Assembly: GCF_000516985.1 (NCBI RefSeq)
Contig: NW_006917096.1
Location: 2,279,606 to 2,343,605, forward strand
Reading direction: 5' to 3'
Length of the DNA: 64,000 bases
DNA from: Pestalotiopsis fici W106-1
Taxonomy: Eukaryota; Ascomycota; Sordariomycetes; Amphisphaeriales; Sporocadaceae
Shown here: positions 10,562 through 21,788 of the stretch, piece after piece
Numbering within the stretch: position 1 is the first letter of the stretch
Layout: every line of letters starts with the position of its first letter
The notes under the pieces: model-generated
Database searches by the model: none
What the model saw: only the letters and a program-made list of their open reading frames with translations
What the model was told of the DNA's origin: nothing
Translations under genes and position numbers: made by a program

Positions 10562-12247
10562 GGACAATATGGAATGACACGAGCTATCGATAAGAGCACA
10601 GAGATTTGTGATAACTTGAGAGAGACAACAGTGTGGACTTGGCACCTTGCAAGAAATTTCTCTTTCAACAAATTGGTCGACGTGTGGAGCAAACAGCATC
10701 AATACCTGGTTTGCTCTTTAATACACACTACCGCATATCTCCAAGTCTCACGTAGAATGTCTAGGAATACAAATATGTGCACTTCAAATCAAAATTCTCG
10801 ATTCTCGGAAATATAGTCACTATTCAAGAGCCGCTCTTGGCGGGTTTAACAATACCAAACACTTCTCCTGCATCAGGGACACGTTATGTTGAGCGAGAAT
10901 ATTGAGATTACCTGGCTCGAGCGCTAATTTTGATATCCAGTCTTGAGGGCTTTTTCGTATTCATTTTGGGGAACCTTGCGTGCCTCGGTTAGAAAAGGGG
11001 CTGGTTGAAGCAAAAGGCTGCCGTACATTCTCGCCCTACTGACTGAGATGGTAACGAACCTGGAGGAACACACTCTTTAGACTGGGCAAGAGAGAATGGC
11101 AAGATGACTATGTAGGGAGGGGATTTCATTGGTTGGAAATGCCAAATTTTTGAGGTTGGAGTCCTCGTTTCGACTGCCTGTTTACAAAAGTGTATAAGAT
11201 GAAACACAGAATAGACAAAGAGCGTCGTCAGACACGAGCTATCCCAGTGCTCTGCGCCATTATTACGGGGACTGCCAAGACAGGCCGCGCAGTCAAGCTT
11301 TCAGCGCCCAGCGACCGACCTGTAGAGAGTATCCGTGTTTTGTACCTACACTAGAAACAAAACAAAGCAGATCCCGTAAGTGTGGAGCGTCGGGGTTAGA
11401 GAAGTCTGGACCCAGTGAAGACCATCAGAGTCATCTCGTTCTTTGATCTCACCATGGTAGACTTGCCAGTCTGAATAGACGACGGCCGACTAAGCCTCAG
11501 GGTTTGCGTGTCGGGACCGAGCATCGCTTATGCATAACAAAACTTTACACACAGTGGGCCAACGTGGCTGGGTAGGGTTTATTGTCGTTGGGAACAGAAT
11601 GGAAACAGGGCTCCGTTTTGGCAAGAGGGCCGAATTCTGGATGGATCTTCTATGGAAAACAAAGCAACAAAATCCCCGCCGGCGGAATACTTTTATAGTA
11701 TTGCGTGCTGGGTCCCAAACTAACGGATATGTAGGTCGCTAAATCCGTCCCTGGGCCACTCAACACCCCCAGAAAGCCAGTTAGCCAGTGGGGCGCAATA
11801 CCGGCAATTGCGACGCCTTTGCGGGGAACAAGACCACAGCTTACGTCCTCGATTAATAAAAGAGAGATGCAATTGGTGCCCGTTTGCCCTGGATTTTGAG
11901 TGAATATTCCAGGGGTCACCTTCCCTGTCACGATGACCCTCAATGACGATCTTCCAATTGCCTCAAGGAACGAACTCGTCGAGATCTATACCATGATCCG
12001 TGTTTTCAAAGACGCGTGTGCACCTTACGTACATGGACGGAAGAGCCCATCGCAACGTGGGCCAAACAATGGTTCTAGTAATGATCGACAAGCTGTACAG
12101 GGCGCACAAGTCGTGATACCTTCATCGTATATAACATGCTCAAGACGATGAATCTGCGAGATGATTCTTTTAGATGCGTAGAATCACATCAATCCTTTGA
12201 AGTCTGTTGGCAGACTCACAGTATTACGCCCTCGACGCACATTAACC
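10562..12247. other. gene-free stretch and dioxygenase promoter
   Basis: No supported gene is seen. Open frames are short and overlapping. A TATATAA element at 12128-12134 lies about 115 bp before the dioxygenase ATG. Confidence 0.55.
12128..12134 (+). promoter_or_regulatory. TATA box, intradiol dioxygenase
   Basis: TATATAA about 115 bp upstream of the start codon at 12248, a plausible TATA position. Sequence match only. Confidence 0.4.
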
Positions 12248-13461
12248 ATGATTTTCAACGCTATTACCTTGGCCGCTGTGCTGACAGCCACTACCGTCTC
12301 TGCCCATGGCGATGTTGACCGCGAGATTGCGATGCGCTCGGCCATGCTTGAGCACACCGCCCGGGACTTGAGCCACTGCGCTACCAAGTTGAAGGCCCGC
12401 GGTTTTGAGGAGCGTGCTATCCAGAGACGTTCCGAAACTCGTGCCAAGCTCATGAAGAAGCGCAACATTAGAGGTACGTTAATGATGAGAACGATCAAAC
12501 ATACAGAAGACTTGCCGAGAAAATTATGCTGACTAGAGCATGATGCAGCCCGCGATGTTGATTCCGTCCTCGCTACTGACCACAACGAGACGGCCCTTGC
12601 TTACACGCTCGACACCGATGAGAGTGTCATTTTTGCCTCGAATGGCTCATGCACTCTCACTCCCGAGGGAGAAAGTGGCCCTTACTGTGAGAAACTCTGC
12701 ATTGATCGCTGCTTGGCAACCGGTTTGGCTCACACTGTATAGATGTTGGCGGAGAGTACGTCCGATCGGACTTGGTTGAGGATGTCGAGGGTGTTCCTGT
12801 CCACTACGAGTTCCAAATCCTCGATGTCGACACCTGCGAGCCAATTGTTGGTTCCTACTTTGAGATATTCAGTAAGTACATGCCTAGCTCAAAGCACTCA
12901 TCAAAGCAATCATGCTCATCTGTCCTCTCTCTCTCTTTAGACTGCAACTCGACCGGTGTCTACTCGGGCACCACCAACGCCGGCAACGGAAACACGGCCG
13001 ACACCAGCGTCCTCGACGAGACCTGGCTGCGCGGACTCCAGCTCACCGACGAAGAGGGCGTCGTCCACTTTGACACCATCTTCGCGGGCCACTACACTGG
13101 CCGCGCGACACACATCCACACGCTGCTGCACCAAAACGCCACGGTCCGCGAGAACGGCACCGTCTTTGACACGTCCTTTACCCACATTGGCCAGACCTTT
13201 TGGGACCAGAGCGTGCGCGACCAGATTGAGCTGCTCTACCCGTACAACACCAACACGCAGACCGTCACCCAGAATGCCGACGACAAGGTCTTTCTGGTCG
13301 AGGCCCCCACCAGCGACCCCGTCTTCCGCTACGTCCAGCTGGGCGACTCGATCGAGGACGGTTTCCTGGCTTGGATTGTCTTGTCTGTCAACACGACTCT
13401 GTCGACCGAAGTTAGCCCCGCTGCTACCTACTATGAAAGCGGCGGTGTCGAGTCTGCTTAG
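12248..13461 (+). CDS. secreted intradiol ring-cleavage dioxygenase, 341 aa
   Basis: Predicted non-heme Fe(III) dioxygenase that opens catechol-type rings between the two hydroxyls. Four exons; introns 12474-12536, 12687-12742 and 12872-12940 restore SGPYYVGGEYVR and YFEIFNCNSTGVYSG, both typical of the family. The iron ligands are visible: a Tyr in PYY (125/126), then Tyr220, His226 and His228 in GHYTGRATHIH. A signal peptide (residues 1-19, ending VSA-HG) makes it one of the extracellular fungal intradiol dioxygenases, distinct from cytosolic catechol or protocatechuate dioxygenases. Several N-x-S/T sites fit a secreted glycoprotein. It is convergent with the beta-glucosidase gene. Lignin- or plant-phenolic-derived catechols are likely substrates, by family. 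Confidence 0.92.
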
Positions 13462-13712
13462 ATAGAATGCAAATGAGACTTGCATGTTCAAAGTATGAAT
13501 AAATAAAAATTCCACGTTCATCATAATTGTTTACTTGGATCCTCTTGAGAACTACCCGTGCCACACCCCCACTTATCTGGATGTGTTCGTTCCTCACCAA
13601 CCGTGGCACGGGTAGCACTCATGAGTTCTGACCAAGTTTGCTGGTCATGGAAGGGGCCCGCACTACGATAGCTTGAGTTAATCGCTTTTGATTGCTATAT
13701 GATGCTCGTGCC

Positions 13713-16271
13713 TTATTGCACAGTAAATGTCGAGGTTTCTACAATGTCCTTCGAACTAGTTCCGACGAAACACGAGTATTGTCCCTTGTCCACCCGCCAC
13801 GCACCTTTTCCTCCATGTGCATTTGTCTCTGATACATCATACCACGCCAGTGCCTCTGGGCTTACACTTATAGAGACATTCTCGGCTTTCCCTGCAGCGA
13901 CGTGGACTTTGGAAAAGGCAACAAGCGATTTTGGTGCAGAGACGAGATTTCTCTCCTTGATAATGGGCGATGCGGACACATATACTTGTACCACCTCAGC
14001 TCCGTCGACTGTTCCATGATTGGAGACCGTGATCGAGATATTAATGCGACTACTCCGATCGTCGCTCTTCAACGTTCCAGTTACTGCCATGCCTCCGAGA
14101 CCAAAACGGGTATAAGACAGTCCGTAACCAAATGGCCAGAGCGGTTGGATCTCTTTGGCATCGAACCAACGGTAGCCCACAAGCACACCCTCGCCGTATT
14201 CGGCATAGTCGTTCTCTACATCTCCAGGAAACCACTCATTCGATCCGTGGTCTTCCAGAGACCGCGGAAAAGTGATGGGCAACTTGCCGCTCGGGCTGAC
14301 ATGCCCGAGCAAGACATCAGCTAGCGCATTGCCATTCTCCTGGCCCTGGTACCAAGCATGGACGATGGCCGGGGCCACGTCCACCCAGGGCATGGCAATG
14401 GCGCTAGCCGATTGTGTGACGACGACAACCTGCTGATTGACTTTGCAAACAGCCTCCACAAGCTCGTCAGTCTGACGGGGCAATTTGAGCGAGGTTCGAT
14501 CGATTCCCTCCTTCTCCGTGTCATTGTTATGACCCACGACGAGAACCACCGCGTCAGCATCTTTTGCCATGGCCACAGCTTCGGCGAACAAGGCTTCCTC
14601 ATCTATGGCAAGCTGCAAACCAACCCGAAGACCGGAAACCGTGTGGAAAAGAGTATTGTCGTGTGGTTTAATTGGAGGCGGGCAGACGACATTATCGACC
14701 TGTAACGCATACGACCGTCCGGCCTCAAGGTGGAGTGTAGCCAAACGGTTCACGCTGCCGCAGTTCATAAACGTGCCTCCCGTCTGCGTCCACTCCGAGT
14801 TGTCGATGACCATGTCGCCATCCACAAACAGCTTGGCCTTGCCCGTACTCGAGAGACTCAGCTCATATGTGCCCGTGGTCGATGGCGTCAGGACCCCACT
14901 GACGCGATAGCAGTGCGGCTTACCTCTCAGTACTTCTGGCACGTCACCGTCGCTCATCATGAAAATGACCGAGTTTTGCCAATGCGACGAGCCGAGAACA
15001 GGTCCGGCAAACTCGTGTCCCGCGTAAAAGTCGACCTGAACGCCTACTGATTCCCAATTTGGCGTTCGAAGTATCTCACCGGGTAATGATGGCTGCAGGT
15101 TGCTTTGTATACCCGGTGAGAAAGTAATGTCAATATCCTTATTCTTTTCTTTTGCGGCGGCTGAAATCGAGTCAAAGGGAGTAGTAATATAATAGGGATT
15201 CACCGCCGCGCTTCCTGTTCCCCCTGTCGTTGGCTTTTGTGCATTGGGTCCAAGGATAGCAAGCTTTTTTATACTCGCTGGCTGCAAGGGCAGTACTTGG
15301 TTTTCGTTCTTGAGTAGTACGATGGCCTCGGCTGCAGCGTCTCGGGCAGTTTGACGAAATTCGGGAAGGTCCGAGTTCTTTTCGTTCTTCTCGTTCTCTG
15401 ATGCAGGCGTTAGTAGCTCGAGGCAATCTAAAAGACGCAAGAGCCGGCCGACAGCGGCATCTATATGTTCTTTCTCGGAGACATGCCCTCTCTTGACGGC
15501 ATCCAACAGTGCATCTCCATATCGGATCGCAGGACCCGGCATCTCAAGATCAGTTCCAGCGGTGATGCTCTTCACTGTATCATTGAGACCACCCCAGTCG
15601 CACATGACCAGATTGTCAAAACCCCACTCACCCCGCAAGACCTGTCGAAGGAGAAACGTGTTGCAGTCGGCGTGCTCCCCGTTGATTTTGGGGTACGCCG
15701 TCATGGCTGTCCATGGATTCGCGTCGAGCGCCATTTCAAACGGCTTTAGATAGATCTCGCGCAACGTCCGCTCGTCGATTTGAATGTCCATATTGAACCG
15801 ACGCGTTTCCATGTCATTGCCGACAAAGTGCTTCATACACGCCCCCACACCATGCTCCTGCACGCCACGAATATACTCTCTTGCCATAGTGCCAGTCAAG
15901 AATGGATCCTCGCCAAAGTTTTCAAAGTTGCGCCCGCCCAACGGAGATCGACTCATATTCATGGTGGGCGCCAGGAGGATATGTGCATGTTTACTGCGAG
16001 CCTCGAGGCCAAGAATACCACCAATGCGACGAATAAGGTCCGGGTTGAAGGTCGCCGCAAGAGAGATACCGCACGGTATAAATGTGGTGTGAGTGCCGTC
16101 GATCCAGGTTGCTCCACGGACACCGGCCGGGCCATCAGTGGTCTTCAAGCTGCGAATGCCTAGCCGGTCAATGTTGGCCGTCTTCCACATGTTCTTGCCA
16201 GACAAAAGCTGGCACTTCTCCTCCAGCGTGAGAGCGGCGAGCAGTGCCGCTACTCTTTCTGACGAGGCCAT
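13713..16271 (-). CDS. GH3 beta-glucosidase with PA14 insert, cytosolic, 852 aa
   Basis: Intronless glycoside hydrolase family 3 enzyme, predicted to release glucose from the non-reducing end of beta-glucosides. Order: the GH3 N-terminal barrel (KHFVGND near 147-153, nucleophile Asp225 in VMCDWGG), the GH3 C-terminal domain, a PA14 domain inserted at about 400-555 (FYAGHEF ... GTYELSLSSTGKAKLFVDGD), and a C-terminal fibronectin-III-like domain. This layout is that of fungal PA14-containing beta-glucosidases. No signal peptide follows the first ATG (MASSERVAALL), so it should act inside the cell on imported glucosides. A frame extension upstream lacks an ATG. It is divergent from a sugar transporter across 699 bp, which fits coordinated uptake and hydrolysis. 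Confidence 0.95.
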   Translation of the reverse strand: MASSERVAALLAALTLEEKCQLLSGKNMWKTANIDRLGIRSLKTTDGPAGVRGATWIDGTHTTFIPCGISLAATFNPDLIRRIGGILGLEARSKHAHILLAPTMNMSRSPLGGRNFENFGEDPFLTGTMAREYIRGVQEHGVGACMKHFVGNDMETRRFNMDIQIDERTLREIYLKPFEMALDANPWTAMTAYPKINGEHADCNTFLLRQVLRGEWGFDNLVMCDWGGLNDTVKSITAGTDLEMPGPAIRYGDALLDAVKRGHVSEKEHIDAAVGRLLRLLDCLELLTPASENEKNEKNSDLPEFRQTARDAAAEAIVLLKNENQVLPLQPASIKKLAILGPNAQKPTTGGTGSAAVNPYYITTPFDSISAAAKEKNKDIDITFSPGIQSNLQPSLPGEILRTPNWESVGVQVDFYAGHEFAGPVLGSSHWQNSVIFMMSDGDVPEVLRGKPHCYRVSGVLTPSTTGTYELSLSSTGKAKLFVDGDMVIDNSEWTQTGGTFMNCGSVNRLATLHLEAGRSYALQVDNVVCPPPIKPHDNTLFHTVSGLRVGLQLAIDEEALFAEAVAMAKDADAVVLVVGHNNDTEKEGIDRTSLKLPRQTDELVEAVCKVNQQVVVVTQSASAIAMPWVDVAPAIVHAWYQGQENGNALADVLLGHVSPSGKLPITFPRSLEDHGSNEWFPGDVENDYAEYGEGVLVGYRWFDAKEIQPLWPFGYGLSYTRFGLGGMAVTGTLKSDDRSSRINISITVSNHGTVDGAEVVQVYVSASPIIKERNLVSAPKSLVAFSKVHVAAGKAENVSISVSPEALAWYDVSETNAHGGKGAWRVDKGQYSCFVGTSSKDIVETSTFTVQ

Positions 16272-16970
16272 ATTCGAGTACGGCAATGAATTGAATTTAG
16301 GTGCCGTCTCACAAGGGTGCGTCTATACTATAGGCCGGGGGGTTGATTGGAGGAAGACGTTGCACGGCCTGTGCCAATTACAGAGTTTGACACTGCGCTT
16401 TGTATGGTCAGGTGACGAAGATCAGATAAAAACAAATCAGAAAGAGGGAAAAAAGTATAGATACCAAGAGTCCACATACTCTTTGCGTGGCACGCTTATC
16501 ATTGCCCTTGAGTCCTTGGCTAGAGTCGGGCGGCTAATTCCGAAACTCGACGCTCTTCTCCGTTGATAGTAGCCCACGCGTCTAGCATGTCGGATGCAGT
16601 GCCGACACCATGCAATGCGTACAAATCCGTCCCACATATCTGGATGTGCATTGCTTTTCCCCAGAGTTACATTGCATATTGAACAAGTCTGATAGGTCGT
16701 GATTGCAGAACTCGCCCAATGCACATCTACGGAAGTAGATAGCATTTTGAATGCTGTCGTCTCCTTCTTGGCATGTCTCCATATCAGTGCATAGTCCTCG
16801 TCGTACGCACAACCCCGCAACTTTGTTTGCCAGATACCTAGTGATCATGTCCATCAAAGATCTATGTAGTATTGGATGTATATTTCTCGGGGTAGTCCCC
16901 TGATTCAACTCGAGTTCCTCATGCTCAAGAATCTTACTTTGATGGAACCCCGAGACTATCTTGATTGGCC
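16272..16970. promoter_or_regulatory. shared divergent promoter, beta-glucosidase / sugar transporter
   Basis: A 699-bp region between two divergent starts. It includes CCGGGG at 16335-16340, matching the carbon-catabolite repressor CreA/Cre1 consensus SYGGRG, near the beta-glucosidase start. One site is weak evidence. No other convincing operator was found by eye, and the short frames inside lack motifs. Confidence 0.45.
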
Positions 16971-18558
16971 ATGACTCTCAATAATCTTTCTCAAACGCTC
17001 AAAATGAGCCGCTTGACGGCCATGGTCGTTGCTGTCTGCATTGTAGACTCAATCACAATTGCGTATGATGGCTCGCTCATGGGCTCGGTCAACGTAATGC
17101 CCAGTTATACGAGCTACTTTCAGCTGACAACCGCCACCACAGCCGTGAACTCGGCCGCCACTTATATTGCTTCTATCCTGATTGCTCCCTTTGCCGCCGT
17201 GTACATTGACAAGCGGGGCAGAAAGGATGGCATCTTTGTCAGTGCTCTGCTCAACATCTTTGGTGCCGCTATCAGTGGTGCTGCCCAGAATATTGCCATG
17301 TTCATTGCCGGTCGCATGATTATTGGTCTCGGTGTTGGACTGGCGCAGACTGCTGCTGGCTCGTATGTGTCGGAAACCACTGCTCCTCGTGTTCGATCAT
17401 TCGCCCTGGGAATGTACTTTACATGTTGGGCATTGGGAAGTTTTCTCGCTGCCGGGTTCTGCTACGGGGTATGCCCATACTCTCTCTTTTCTTTGCCTTC
17501 ACTCATCTTCTGGGTACTCTCATCATGCTGTTCTCTGTTCTCTAACTACTCACTTCCAACCTGTCTAGTCTCAGAATCTCGAGCCATCAAACTGGGCATG
17601 GCGGGTACCCTCGATCCTCCAGGCCCTTCCCCCTCTTGCCGTCTTGGTCATCATTCCCTTCCTCCCCGAGTCGCCTAGGTGGCTTGCGTACAATGACCGC
17701 CAAGAAGAAGCCCTCGAAGTCGTCGCCCGCATCAACGGCGCCACCACCGACGACGTGGGCGTGCAGGTCCAGTTTCGGGAGATCGTCGACACCATGGAAT
17801 ACGAAAAGTCCAAGGGCAACAGCCTTGGCTTTCGCGAGATTGTGCGCGGGCCTTCCAACCGTAAGCGCCTGGTGTTGGCGCTCTCGCTGGCGCCCCTGAC
17901 CATGTTGACTGGCTCCAACGTCATTACCTACTATTACGGCACCATGCTCGACCAGGTCGGCATCACGTCCTCCAAGACGCAGATGGAGATCGATCTGGTG
18001 CTCTCGGCCTGGCAATTGGTGATTGCCGTCTGCGGCTCCCTGTCGGCCGAGAAGCTGGGCCGCCGGGTCCTGTGCCTCACTTCTCTCGGCGCGTGCACAG
18101 TCATGTTCTACCTGGTCGGCGTACTCACGGCCGTCTATGGCGATTCGTCCAACACCTCGGGTATATATGGTACAGTGGCCTCCGTGTTCCTGTTCTTGGG
18201 CGCCTACTCCTTTGGTCTCACCCCACTGACCGTCATGTATCCCCCCGAGGTCATGTCGTACAAGATCCGCGCCACCGGTATGGCTTGCTTCACTATACTG
18301 GCCAAGGCCTGCGGAATCTTTGTGACCATGGTGTTCCCCTACATGTTTGAGGCGCTCGGATGGAAGACCTACATGGTCAACGCAAGCTGGAATGTGGTCT
18401 TTTGGATCTTTGTCTACTTCTTTTGGGTAGAAACCAAAGGCAAGACACTTGAGGAGATTGATGTTCTCTTTGATGGGGAAAAGCACTCGGATGCTCCTGA
18501 CCTCAATGAGGTTAGTCATGAAAAGTCGCTGATGGTAGCGGCAGAGTCAGAAATCTAG
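16971..18558 (+). CDS. MFS sugar porter, 495 aa
   Basis: Plasma-membrane proton:sugar symporter of the SP family. Two exons; intron 17469-17568 restores the frame into SQNLEPSNWAWRVPSILQ. Family signatures are present: DKRGRKDG after TM2, GRMIIGLGVGL in TM4, PESPRWL before the central loop, EKLGRR between TM8 and TM9, and VETKGKTLEEID after TM12. Twelve hydrophobic segments are evident. The first ATG in frame is at 16971. The TM7 region (SNVITYYYGTML) matches the lactose-permease/cellodextrin-like branch better than classical hexose transporters, but the sugar cannot be assigned. Its divergent partner is a cytosolic beta-glucosidase, so uptake of an intact beta-glucoside or disaccharide is a reasonable inference. 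It is convergent with the next transporter. Confidence 0.93.
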
Positions 18559-18737
18559 CTTTTCATTAGGTAGACGTAATGTTGTCAGCCCGGTCTCGGG
18601 GAGTGTATCTTTATGCGGACACTCTCGACATGACTTTTTGATTTGTTTAAGGACTGAAACCATATCCGGGAGGAACAACTTCCATCTGTAGCACTACAAA
18701 AGCTAGACACGGTATGCAACCAATCTCAGATATGTTC

Positions 18738-20659
18738 TTACGGGCTAACCGCTTCCGTGTTTTCTACTTGCTCGCTCTTCTCAACTTGTTCCACTGCACG
18801 TTTGGAACCAGTGTTGCCAGTACCGACTTCGCCCATCGAGGGCTGCCAATGAAGGAGAACCTTTTCGCCCGTGAACAGCTTGTCGATCTGCTCAAGAGAC
18901 AAGTTTCGAGTCTCGGGGTAGAAGAAGTAGATTAGTGGCAGGAAGCAAAAGTTGAAAACTATTCACATGTCAGTATGGGCTTTTCAACAAGTAAGAAATG
19001 TTATATAGTATAAGCATACTGCAAAAGTAGACGTATGTGCGCCACCCAATATTCTTAATACTAACTGGGGTAATTTCGACGACGAGGAAGGTGAAGATCC
19101 AGTTCGATGCCGAGGCGAGAGCAGCAGCTCGCTGGCGAATGGCGAGTGGTGCATATTCAGCAGGTACTATAGAAGAGTTAGTACTCCAAAGCTAACATGA
19201 AGCAGGAATCGCCGAGATACTTACGCAACCAAGGAATAGCAAGAAGCCCAACAGCAAAGAAAAAGTTAAACAAAAAGAGCATGACCGAGGCTACAATACC
19301 GGCAGGTGCCGAGCCGTTATGAACGGTTCCAGCGAGAATAGCCATACAGACACCCTGACCGGCAGCAGCAAAGAGCATCAGTTTGCGACGACCCAATCGA
19401 TCAATGACCCAAATGGGTATCAGCGAGGAGAAGAAGTATGCGACACCGTTGAATCCTGCCAGCAAGAGGGACAGGTTGTGCGACAGTCCGACCGAGCTCT
19501 GGAAGATGGTTGGCGCGTAATAGGTGATGAGGTTGATACCAGAGAGCTGCTGCATGAACTGGCCGCCGATACCGAGCATCGTTCTGTAAAGGAACTTTTG
19601 CTTTCCATTCTTGAACATGGCTCTGTACGAGCTGCCTTCTGATGCCTCGCGCTCTTCGTGAATGGCGTGTTGAATCTCTTCCATTTCCACTCTGACGACC
19701 TCCTGAACGTCGTCGTCGGCTGTTGTCTTGGCGAGAAGAGAGTTGAGTGTCGTTCGGGCTTCGTCGTGTTTGTCTTGAGCAATGAGCTATTATGTAAAGA
19801 TTAGTTTTGTACACTTGCAAGAAGTTGGCGACGACATACCCATCGTGGCGATTCAGGTAGGGGCATGATTGCAAAGAATGTGAACAATGCAAATAAGCAC
19901 TGAAGGGCTAGCGGAAAGCGGAACTGGGACTCATTGTCCACATACGACATTCCGTAATCGACCCAGTAGGCAGTCATCACACCAAAGATATTAATCGCCA
20001 GTTCAATGCTCAACTAAGGATACGTTAGTCATTATGGGCCAGAATATTGTGATGATAGTGGATTTAGATAAACATACACCCTTTCCGCGCTTATGGGCTA
20101 TCATCAATTCGGAGTGCCAAACAGCTAGTCTCAATTAGTATGCTTTGATATGTGATGGCAGCATATATCGAGGGCAATAAGAGGCTTACGGATTGTGCTA
20201 GTATTGAGACCATTACCGAGACCAGCGACTATACGACCAACGATCATGTGTGCAATGGAGTAAGCGGAGGCCTGGAGAGCACCGCCCACACAGAGGATGA
20301 GGGAACCGAGCATAATGGTCCGTTTCCGACCAATCTTCTCACCAAACACCAGAGCCAGAAGTGAGCCAAAGAAACAGCCAATCTCGTAAATGGCGACAAC
20401 GGTGCCTTGGAGAGAAGCACTGCCATTTGCGCCTTCGTTTGTGTTGATCTCAGGAAATTGAGCCGTGAATGCATTGCCAGTCAAGAGACCGGACATGACT
20501 CCTTGGTCATAACCAAAACTATCCTCAATGGTCAGAATGTTGTACTCTATTCTGCAGCTGGGCCAATCGAGTATAGCCCTAAGCCACTTACAGGAGAAAG
20601 CCACTGCCAGCAGTGGCAGTAATGGCCCAATGCAATGGGCGCCCAGAGAGAATAGCCAT
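18738..20659 (-). CDS. MFS sugar porter, seven exons, 515 aa
   Basis: Second SP-family sugar transporter. Seven exons; introns at 18959-19019, 19167-19224, 19787-19839, 20014-20077, 20125-20189 and 20519-20591, every phase closing in frame. Start MAILSGRPLHW, then FGYDQGVMSGLL in TM1, GEKIGRKRTIM, GRIVAGLGNGLNTSTIPVW (joined across an intron), PESPRW, QQLSGINLITYYAPTIF in TM7, DRLGRRKLM, and YPETRNLSLEQID after TM12. QQLSGIN and the intact SP signatures point to a monosaccharide or polyol porter; the substrate is unproven. The frequent introns contrast with its neighbour, so this is not a recent tandem copy. It is divergent from the Zn2Cys6 regulator gene across 1.1 kb and may be one of its targets. 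Confidence 0.92.
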
Positions 20660-21788
20660 GATCAACACGCTTCGACTCAGTCGATAAGAGACAATGTTCA
20701 GATGTAGAAGGTGATCGAATCTCGAATGGAATGGAAAAAACGATAAGACATGGCCCTATTTACATACATATGCAACCGTACGATTATAGATGAGCTTCCC
20801 CCGGCTTCACCCAGCCTTCCCCAGTACAGACAGTCGTCTGATTATCCACCCCCACAACGGGGTCGAAACCGGGAAAAAGACCTTAAGGCTACATGACTCT
20901 GGACAGGTGCCAAGACCGCGAGACTAGAGCGCAGAGGGGATAGTCTTGCGCTCGGGCGCTATGAGTTTCTTGCTTTGCCATTTGAGCAGTCTGAAGCGAC
21001 CCTTTTGCCCCAGGGCGTTATGGGTTCAAGCCTGCCAGGCCTGCCCAAAAAGAGTTGCGGCAATTTCCAGTGAAACATGGGGATGCAACGGCGCAGTATG
21101 TACATCACTGCGCAACACGGCAACAAAGATGGTGGAACCTGGGGATTCCGATATTCGATAGAAAGTGCGTCATTAGATCCACAGGGTTTCCATATAGTAT
21201 GTAAATGTTCTTGTCTCTGTCTGTAAAGGTGGAAAGGACTTCATTTTCGTCGCTCTTCCAAAGGTTTTTGCAGTAAGCCGCTGTAACAACATGTACCTGG
21301 TAAGCCTTGAGCTAAGTAGTGTAAAGTGCCTATGAGGCATCACACAGGCAACGAGATCAGAGTAATGTCCAAGTAAAAATGTTTTATGGTCAATCCTTCG
21401 TAAAACTAGACGAATTACGTACAAGGCGAGCCAAATTCTTTATTGCGGCTTTGTTAGTTGAATTCGCTATTGAAATTTGCTAAATAAGTGGCCCTGCTGA
21501 CAGACGTCCTGGTTTAGTGTTGGCATCCCTGAAGCTTGGGTGGTTTGTTATGGGGAAATGGCTCGTCTCGCGGGGAACAAGCCGGGGTGTATTCCGTATT
21601 CTCACGCTTTTCGTCCCTATTCGCCGGGCATACTTTGTTTCGATTGACGACTTTGTCTGACCTTCTCTGCCGCCGTGCCTGAATCCATTCCTCTCACTGC
21701 ATCATCTTTGACAGGGCTGAGGGCATTAGTTCCAAAAGCAACCAATGCACATGCCCCATCAAGCTCGAGGAACTTTGCCGACGGCAGA
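20660..21788. promoter_or_regulatory. divergent promoter region, transporter / regulator
   Basis: A 1.1-kb gene-free region between the second sugar transporter and the Zn2Cys6 gene. Open frames are short and without motifs. No clear paired CGG or CCG half-site was identified by eye. It probably contains both promoters. Confidence 0.5.

Noticed and set aside
5525..13461. Secondary-metabolite cluster around the first P450
   Set aside because: No polyketide synthase, peptide synthetase, terpene cyclase or prenyltransferase is present, and intergenic gaps are long.
12937..13524. 195-codon minus-strand frame opposite the dioxygenase
   Set aside because: Val/Gly-rich mirror of the last dioxygenase exon; no motif.
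17587..18519. 310-codon minus-strand frame opposite the first sugar porter
   Set aside because: Antisense shadow, His/Asp/Gly-rich without family features; the plus-strand transporter explains the region.
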